A stretch of 10,431 nucleotides of DNA from Hyphomicrobiales bacterium (lineage in GTDB: Bacteria; Pseudomonadota; Alphaproteobacteria; Rhizobiales; Beijerinckiaceae): contig JAQGKM010000208.1 in NCBI GenBank assembly GCA_028290125.1, positions 1 through 10,431 of the forward strand. The letters are read 5' to 3'. This document shows, one piece after another, positions 6,337 to 10,431 of this stretch. The notes below the pieces were generated by a model. The model did no database searches. It was given only the letters and a program-made list of their open reading frames with translations, and had not been told where the DNA came from. The first letter of the stretch is position 1. Each line of letters begins with the position of its first letter. The translations under genes were made by a program, and so were the position numbers.

Positions 6337-7500
6337 TCAACGATAGGCGGTCGCGGTCGGGACCGAATCCGTGACGTTGCGATACCGGTCGAGGCGAAGG
6401 CCCATCGACTGCTCGAGCTTGCGGTGCACTTCGGCGACCGACAGGCTCTTGGACTTGCGACCGGTGCGCGCGAAGAAGATCGGGCGATTGGCGCGCGCCG
6501 GCTTAGGCAGCAATTTCGCCGCGACGGCCTTGGGCTGCGAGTCGACCTTGGCGAGGAACTTGAACGCGTCTCCCGGTCCAAGGAAATGCGCGAGATAGAT
6601 TTCCTCGGCGGTGAGGCTGCGGCCGAGCTTCTCGCCGATATCCGCCGCATCCTTCTTCAACATTTCCGCAGCCATGACGGCGGCGAGGTAAGGATTCTTG
6701 CGCATGTCGAGGATGCGCGCGCGCTCCTTGGCGCTGAGATCGGATTCGATCGCCGCAGCTTCGCGCGCGAGGCCGTGGTCGGCGCCGAAATCACGCAACA
6801 CCTTGAACCATGTGCCTTCCACGAACTGGAACAGACCGACGGCCGATGAGGTGGACGCGTTCACGCCGGTGGCGAAGCTCGATTCCTTGTCGGCGATCGC
6901 CATCAGGAGCACCGGATCGGACTGCGTCTCCTTGGCGGCGCGCACGATGGTGCTGACGAGATCCTGACGGATCCGCATCGGGCCGAATTTCAGGATGTCG
7001 GACGACAGGCCAAGCTCATCGGGCTTCGCCGTGATGATGCTGCTGAAGAGGCGCATGAAGCCGGAGCCGGCGGCGCCAGGCTTGCGCGCGCCCTCGACGG
7101 CTTCGGCGATGACGCTGGCGGCGGCAAGTTCCTTGCGGGCCTCGGCGGCCTGCCGCGCCAGCTCTTTATCGCTGAGCGGCGCCTGCACGGCGTCGGCAAC
7201 CGCTCGCGCGTCTGCTGCGTTGATGGGCATGGCGGGAAGGGCGGGCGCGAGCGAGGCGCGCAGGATGCCATTCGGCTCATGCGGCACGCGTCCCAACGCG
7301 GAAAAGGCGGCCATGGAGCCGGTGGCCATCAGGCCGCTGACGAGGAGCGAGCGAACCGCAAAGCCCGCAAAAGAAGGGCCGTTGCTCTTCTTCTTGACGG
7401 CCGCACGGGGCTGGACAGGCGCCGGACCGCGCCCCCGCAAGCGCGTCTGCGCCACCGGGGATTCAAATGCGAGGTCTGCGGTCTGACTTTGAACTGGCAA
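6337..7500 (-). CDS. membrane-anchored lytic transglycosylase (SLT domain), TTG start
   Basis: A 387-residue enzyme predicted to cleave peptidoglycan glycan strands. After a basic cytoplasmic N-terminus (KKKSNG at 36-41), one hydrophobic segment (about 44-68) anchors it with the bulk in the periplasm. An Ala-rich helical region follows (95-140). The SLT goose-lysozyme-like domain spans about 180-320, with catalytic Glu206 in ADKESSF, SSAVGLFQF (218-226) and IYLAHFLGPGDAFKFL (301-316). The C-terminal 70 residues are basic. No ATG fits. TTG at 7500 is the first possible start, since an in-frame TAA lies just upstream at 7504-7506, and it is backed by GGAG at 8 bases; the next option, GTG 45 bases inside, has no ribosome site. 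Its stop abuts that of the convergent secreted-protein gene. Confidence 0.87.
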   Translation of the reverse strand: MPVQSQTADLAFESPVAQTRLRGRGPAPVQPRAAVKKKSNGPSFAGFAVRSLLVSGLMATGSMAAFSALGRVPHEPNGILRASLAPALPAMPINAADARAVADAVQAPLSDKELARQAAEARKELAAASVIAEAVEGARKPGAAGSGFMRLFSSIITAKPDELGLSSDILKFGPMRIRQDLVSTIVRAAKETQSDPVLLMAIADKESSFATGVNASTSSAVGLFQFVEGTWFKVLRDFGADHGLAREAAAIESDLSAKERARILDMRKNPYLAAVMAAEMLKKDAADIGEKLGRSLTAEEIYLAHFLGPGDAFKFLAKVDSQPKAVAAKLLPKPARANRPIFFARTGRKSKSLSVAEVHRKLEQSMGLRLDRYRNVTDSVPTATAYR

Positions 7501-7576
7501 TGCTTACGCTCCAAACGCCTCGTGACGATCACGGGTTAGAGACCTAGTGCGGCCAGAATCCGGCAGCTTGACCATT

Positions 7577-7604
7577 CTTTTATGGCGTGTGTCATTTTCA
7601 TCAA
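7577..7604 (-). promoter_or_regulatory. candidate promoter of the lytic transglycosylase gene
   Basis: On the minus strand TTGATG (7604-7599, 4 of 6) and TAAAAG (7582-7577, 4 of 6) are 16 bases apart. They lie in the only A/T-rich patch of the divergent intergenic region and would give a leader of about 70 bases before the TTG start. The left arm of a nearby inverted repeat overlaps the -35 element. Confidence 0.3.
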
Positions 7605-7623
7605 CAAGTTTCGGGGAAAATGA
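7592..7623. repeat. A/T-rich 8-bp inverted repeat with 16-base spacer
   Basis: TCATTTTC (7592-7599) and GAAAATGA (7616-7623) are perfect inverted copies. They lie between the divergent transglycosylase and 89-residue genes, ending 12 bases before ATG 7636. In G/C-rich DNA an A/T-rich dyad here is unlikely to be random. It may be an operator for a dimeric regulator, or an mRNA hairpin close to the ribosome site of the plus-strand gene. Confidence 0.4.
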
Positions 7624-7635
7624 TTCGGACAGTTA

Positions 7636-7905
7636 ATGGCAAAGCTCAGGTTTATGAAGGGTGATCGCGTGCGCTGCCTGCAGAGTGTGGCGCGCATCGA
7701 CGTCGACCTTCCGTACTTTCTCGGCGACCTCAGCCTCCCGGTCAAAGGCCGCATCTACACGGTGCGCGAAGTTGTCGCGACGCCCGAGCACGGCGACGGC
7801 CTGCGCTTTCTCGAATTGCAGAACCGGACCTACGAACATGACCAGGTCGGCGAAGAGGAGCCCTGCTTCTCGCCCGACATGTTCGAGCTGGTGATCGAGA
7901 AATGA
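7636..7905 (+). CDS. small conserved-looking protein, unknown function (possible SH3-like barrel)
   Basis: I do not recognise a named family. The 89-residue product is soluble, has no signal or membrane segment and is rich in predicted beta strands: KGDRVRCLQS, VKGRIYTVREVVA, GLRFLELQN and the acidic MFELVIEK end. The KGxxYTVREV pattern followed by a LRFLEL strand resembles small SH3-like or KOW-like beta barrels, sometimes seen in phage and alphaproteobacterial hypothetical proteins; this is inference from pattern only. A weak GGAC precedes ATG 7636; another ATG at 7654 (Met7) is possible, with AGG upstream. It stands alone, divergent from the transglycosylase gene, and its TGA directly abuts the stop of aztC. 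Codon bias supports a real gene. Confidence 0.7.
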   Translation: MAKLRFMKGDRVRCLQSVARIDVDLPYFLGDLSLPVKGRIYTVREVVATPEHGDGLRFLELQNRTYEHDQVGEEEPCFSPDMFELVIEK

Positions 7906-8772
7906 TCAGCGCAGGGCCTTGGTGAAGGCCGCCAGGTTGTGCCGCATCATCGCGATGTAGTCCGGCGCCGGCCCATCGGCGTCCGACAGCGAGTCGGAGA
8001 AGATGCGGTCGCCCACGATCGCGCCGGTTTCGCGCGCGACCTGCGCCATCAGGCGGGGATCGGCGATGTTTTCGAGAAACACCGCCGGGATCTTCTCCGC
8101 CCTGATCTGGCGGATGATGCGTGCGACGTCGCGCGAGGAAGCTTCCGATTCCGTCGACACGCCCTGAGGGGCGATGAACGTCAGGCCGTAGGCGCGCGCG
8201 AAATAGCCGAAGGCGTCGTGCGAGGTGATGATCTTGCGACGCGCGGCCGGAATGGTGGCGACGCCGGCGCGGATCTCGGCATCGAGCTCGTCGAGCGCGC
8301 GCATGTAGCGGCCGGCGCGTTCTGCGAATTCGGTTGTCCCGGCAGGATCGGCCGCCACGAGCGCGTCGCGAATGTTGGCGACGTAGATTTTGGCGTTGGC
8401 GACATCCTGCCACGCATGCGGATCGGTCTCCTGTCCTTCGCGGATCGGCAGCACGCCGGTCGCGAGGGTGACGGTCGTGGCCTTGCCGCCCGACGCCTGC
8501 ACGAGGCGCGGCAGCCATCCCTCGAGGCCGAGTCCGTTGACGAAGAGCACCTTCGCCTGCGCAACACGCCGCGCGTCAGCGGGCGAGGGCTGGAACACAT
8601 GGGCGTCGCCGTCCGGACCGACGAGCGACGCAACATGAACGCGCGACCCGCCGACCTGGCGCACGAGATCGGCGATGATCGACATGCTGGCGACGACCTC
8701 GCCGCCATCCTGCGCCAAGGCGTGCGGGATTGCGAGACAGGCGGCGGAGACGAGAAACGCGCGGCGGTTCAT
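7906..8772 (-). CDS. aztC: periplasmic zinc-binding protein of ABC transporter, AztC/ZnuA-like
   Basis: A 288-residue cluster A-I solute-binding protein that captures a metal ion, probably Zn(II), and delivers it to the AztB permease. Residues 1-20 form a signal peptide with a twin-arginine-like NRRAFLV start and an AxA site at ALA-QDG. Likely ligands are His58 (GDAHVFQP), His119 (DPHAW), His185 (SHDAFGYFARAYGL) and Asp260 (FSDSLS). His rather than Glu at the third position favours zinc over manganese/iron. The His-rich loop usual between the first two ligands in ZnuA-type proteins is absent. ATG 8772 is preferred over a longer frame reaching 9156, which would lie inside aztB and lack a signal. 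The gene follows aztB by 8 bases with GAG/GTGAAAG before the start. Manganese specificity cannot be excluded. Confidence 0.88.
   Translation of the reverse strand: MNRRAFLVSAACLAIPHALAQDGGEVVASMSIIADLVRQVGGSRVHVASLVGPDGDAHVFQPSPADARRVAQAKVLFVNGLGLEGWLPRLVQASGGKATTVTLATGVLPIREGQETDPHAWQDVANAKIYVANIRDALVAADPAGTTEFAERAGRYMRALDELDAEIRAGVATIPAARRKIITSHDAFGYFARAYGLTFIAPQGVSTESEASSRDVARIIRQIRAEKIPAVFLENIADPRLMAQVARETGAIVGDRIFSDSLSDADGPAPDYIAMMRHNLAAFTKALR
7915..7930 (+). terminator. hairpin just past the stop of the 89-residue gene
   Basis: GGCCTT and AAGGCC form a perfect 6-bp stem with loop GGTG, starting 10 bases after the plus-strand TGA at 7903-7905 and lying within the last codons of aztC. 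No T-run follows, so intrinsic termination would be weak. It may serve as an RNA end-protecting structure for the plus-strand transcript, or be a by-product of coding. Confidence 0.25.
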
Positions 8773-8780
8773 GCTTTCAC

Positions 8781-9653
8781 TCAGGCTTCGAGATGGCGCT
8801 GCGGCAGTAGGCCTTTCAGCAGTCCGCCGTGGCGCCCGAAGATGAGCGAGACCAGATAGGCGAAGCCCGCCGCCAGGATGATGGCGGGACCGGACGGCAG
8901 GCCGAGATGGAAGGACAGGATCAGCCCGGCGACGCTCGAGACGAGGCCGATCAGCGTCGCGGCGCAGATCATGCCCGTGAGCTCGACCGCCCAGAAGCGC
9001 GCGGCGGCGGCGGGCAGCATCATGATGCCGACCGACAGCAGCGTGCCGAGCGCATTGAAGCCGCCGACAAGCGTCATCACGACGAGCGCCAGAAACGCGA
9101 GATGCGCCGGGCCTCCGGCGCGGCTGACCGATTTCAGGAATGAGGGATCGACGCATTCGAGCACGAGCGGACGGTAGATCAGAGCCAGCACGATGAGCGT
9201 CACCGACGCCATGGCGGCGAGCAGGATCATGGCGGAATCATCGAGCGCCAGCACCGAGCCGAACAGCACATGCAGGAGATCGATGTTCGATCCCTTCAGC
9301 GACACGATGGTGACGCCGAGCGCCAGCGAGATGAGATAGAAGGCTGCGAGAGAAGCGTCTTCCTTCAACGCCGTGGCGCGCGTCACAAGGCCGGCAAGCA
9401 GCACCACGGCGAAGCCGGCGACGAGGCCGCCGATCGTCATGGCGGTGAGCGACAGGCCCGCCGCGAGATAGCCGATGGCCGCGCCGGGCAGGATCGCATG
9501 CGCCATGGCGTCTCCGAACAGGCTCATGCGCCGCAACATCAGGAACACGCCGACGGGTCCGGCGCCGAGCGCCAGCGCGAGACAACCTACGAGCGCGCGT
9601 CGCATGAATTCGAATTCGGCGAAGGGCGCGACGAGAAAATCGTAAAAGGTCAT
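8781..9653 (-). CDS. aztB: zinc ABC transporter permease, AztB/ZnuB-like
   Basis: A 290-residue ABC-3 family permease that forms the inner-membrane channel for metal uptake. It is hydrophobic throughout, with about eight to nine predicted helices. The family hallmark GPVGVFLMLRRMSLFGDAMA lies at about 32-51, followed by HAILPGAAIGY, the cytoplasmic segment that contacts the ATPase. The later FGSVLALDD, LGTLLSVGIMMLPAAAARFWA and LGLPSGPAIIL segments are also typical of ZnuB/AztB/MntB permeases. The start ATG overlaps the aztA stop as ATGA (9650-9653), and aztC starts 8 bases after its TGA, so the three genes are a single operon with coupled translation. The length is normal for the family. Assignment to the Azt rather than Znu subgroup rests on remembered sequence similarity and the binding-protein ligands. 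Confidence 0.92.
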   Translation of the reverse strand: MTFYDFLVAPFAEFEFMRRALVGCLALALGAGPVGVFLMLRRMSLFGDAMAHAILPGAAIGYLAAGLSLTAMTIGGLVAGFAVVLLAGLVTRATALKEDASLAAFYLISLALGVTIVSLKGSNIDLLHVLFGSVLALDDSAMILLAAMASVTLIVLALIYRPLVLECVDPSFLKSVSRAGGPAHLAFLALVVMTLVGGFNALGTLLSVGIMMLPAAAARFWAVELTGMICAATLIGLVSSVAGLILSFHLGLPSGPAIILAAGFAYLVSLIFGRHGGLLKGLLPQRHLEA

Positions 9654-10431
9654 TGCACTGCGGCCCTGTCCTGCTCGCAGACATGCGCCGATTCGTCGAA
9701 GGCCTCGATCATGTGGCGCGCTTTCAGGAGATTGCCGGGCGTCAGCACATCTTCCGTCGCCCCGAAGGCGACGAGTTCGCGCGCCAGCAGCAGCGTGCGC
9801 GGAAACAATTCACGCACCAGCGCCATGTCGTGCAGTACGGCGAGAATGGTGCGCCGTTCCGCATGCCAGCCACGCAGGATGTCGAGCAGGTCGGCCGCCG
9901 TTTTCGTGTCGACGGCGGTCAGCGGCTCGTCGAGCAGGATCACATCTGCATCCTGCAGCATGAGTCGGGCGAAGAGCGCGCGCTGCAACTGGCCGCCCGA
10001 GAGCGCCTCGATGGTGCGGCGCTCGAAGCCCGTCAGGCCCACCCGCGCCATCGCCTCGGCGACGCTGGCGCGGTCCGGGCGGGAGAACCCGCCGAACAAC
10101 CCCGTGCGCCGCCACAGGCCCGTGGCGACGAGGTCGTAGACGCAGATCGGAAAGCTGCGGTCGATCGCCGCAAGCTGCGGCAGGTAGGCGACGGCGCGTC
10201 GCCGCGGTCCGTCGACCCGAACGCCGCCGCTGAGCGGCGAGAGGGCGCCGGCGACGGCTTTCAGCAGCGTCGATTTGCCCGCGCCGTTCGGCCCCACGAC
10301 AGCGACCAGATCGCCCGATGCGATCCCCGCACTCAGGTGGTGGACGGCGGGATGACGGTCATAGCCGAGCGTCAGGTCGGTGAAATGGATGGCGGCGCCG
10401 CGCGGGTGAGCGGCTGCCGCGCCCGGAGTGG
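9650..10431 (-). CDS. aztA: zinc ABC transporter ATP-binding protein, AztA/ZnuC-like (partial, N-terminus beyond window)
   Basis: ATPase subunit powering metal uptake through AztB. The frame is open to the window edge, giving 259 visible residues. These include the start of the nucleotide-binding domain (IHFTDLTLGYDRHPAVHHL), Walker A GPNGAGKST (visible residues 46-54), the Q-loop YLPQ (82-85), signature LSGGQ (143-147), Walker B VILLDEP (163-169) and the switch His200 in LHD. All catalytic motifs are intact. No ATG, GTG or TTG start with a ribosome site is visible before the conserved IHF strand, so the true start lies beyond 10431. Being first in the visible operon, the promoter and any Zur operator should be upstream of the window. 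The C-terminus is short, with no regulatory domain. Confidence 0.93.
   Translation of the reverse strand, partial: TPGAAAAHPRGAAIHFTDLTLGYDRHPAVHHLSAGIASGDLVAVVGPNGAGKSTLLKAVAGALSPLSGGVRVDGPRRRAVAYLPQLAAIDRSFPICVYDLVATGLWRRTGLFGGFSRPDRASVAEAMARVGLTGFERRTIEALSGGQLQRALFARLMLQDADVILLDEPLTAVDTKTAADLLDILRGWHAERRTILAVLHDMALVRELFPRTLLLARELVAFGATEDVLTPGNLLKARHMIEAFDESAHVCEQDRAAVQ

Noticed and set aside
7939..8859. Plus-strand frame opposite aztC
   Set aside because: No recognisable domain, and the opposite strand encodes a signal peptide plus all four metal ligands.
8773..9156. N-terminal extension of aztC giving a 416-residue protein
   Set aside because: The extra 128 residues are Arg-rich, lie out of frame within aztB and would bury a good signal peptide starting at 8772.
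9270..10139. Plus-strand frame opposite aztB and aztA
   Set aside because: Antisense to ATPase and permease motifs; Ser/Arg-rich and without a plausible start.
1..10431. CRISPR arrays, insertion sequences, phage or toxin-antitoxin modules
   Set aside because: No regularly spaced repeats, terminal inverted repeats, transposase, integrase or recognisable toxin/antitoxin pair was seen on either strand.

Overview
The window looks like ordinary core chromosome of a high-GC alphaproteobacterium, most likely of the order Hyphomicrobiales (Rhizobiales). This placement is inferred from the strong G/C bias at third codon positions, an NDUFA9-like epimerase next to an EI24/CysZ-like membrane protein and a LOG-family protein, and an AztABC-type metal transporter. 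I see no insertion sequence, phage gene, CRISPR array, rRNA or toxin/defence module. Coding density is very high and no gene-free stretch exceeds 300 bases. The longest are 1706-1903 (198 b), 1457-1620 (164 b), 5749-5895 (147 b) and 7501-7635 (135 b).

Layout. (1) 1-1456, minus strand: a YghA-like short-chain dehydrogenase with an added twin-arginine signal peptide (cut by the window edge), preceded by a small KANL3/Tex30-type alpha/beta hydrolase. (2) 1621-1705, minus strand: tRNA-Leu(CAG) with encoded CCA and its own promoter. (3) 1904-3318, plus strand: a small two-helix membrane protein, then an NDUFA9-like NAD(P)-binding protein. (4) 3303-5748, minus strand: a tight three-gene operon read as D-2-hydroxyacid dehydrogenase, LOG-family protein, EI24/CysZ-like membrane protein. 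(5) 5896-6336, plus strand: a secreted protein of unknown function. (6) 6337-7500, minus strand: a membrane-anchored lytic transglycosylase that starts at TTG. (7) 7636-7905, plus strand: an 89-residue protein of unknown function. (8) 7906-10431, minus strand: the ABC transporter operon aztA-aztB-aztC, with the ATPase truncated at the window edge.

How the genes work together. The clearest functional unit is the last: ATPase, permease and periplasmic metal-binding protein of a probable zinc importer. Its binding protein carries a His-His-His-Asp ligand set, a twin-arginine-like signal and no His-rich loop. The three-gene operon shows translational coupling (ATGA overlap), but its joint role is not known. 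All three convergent gene pairs in the window abut or overlap at their stop codons, leaving no room for dedicated terminators. I did not find a convincing new multi-gene system. The most interesting leads are the Tat-exported dehydrogenase, the loop-less and possibly Tat-exported zinc-binding protein without an adjacent aztD, the unknown secreted gene abutting the transglycosylase, and an A/T-rich dyad between divergent genes.
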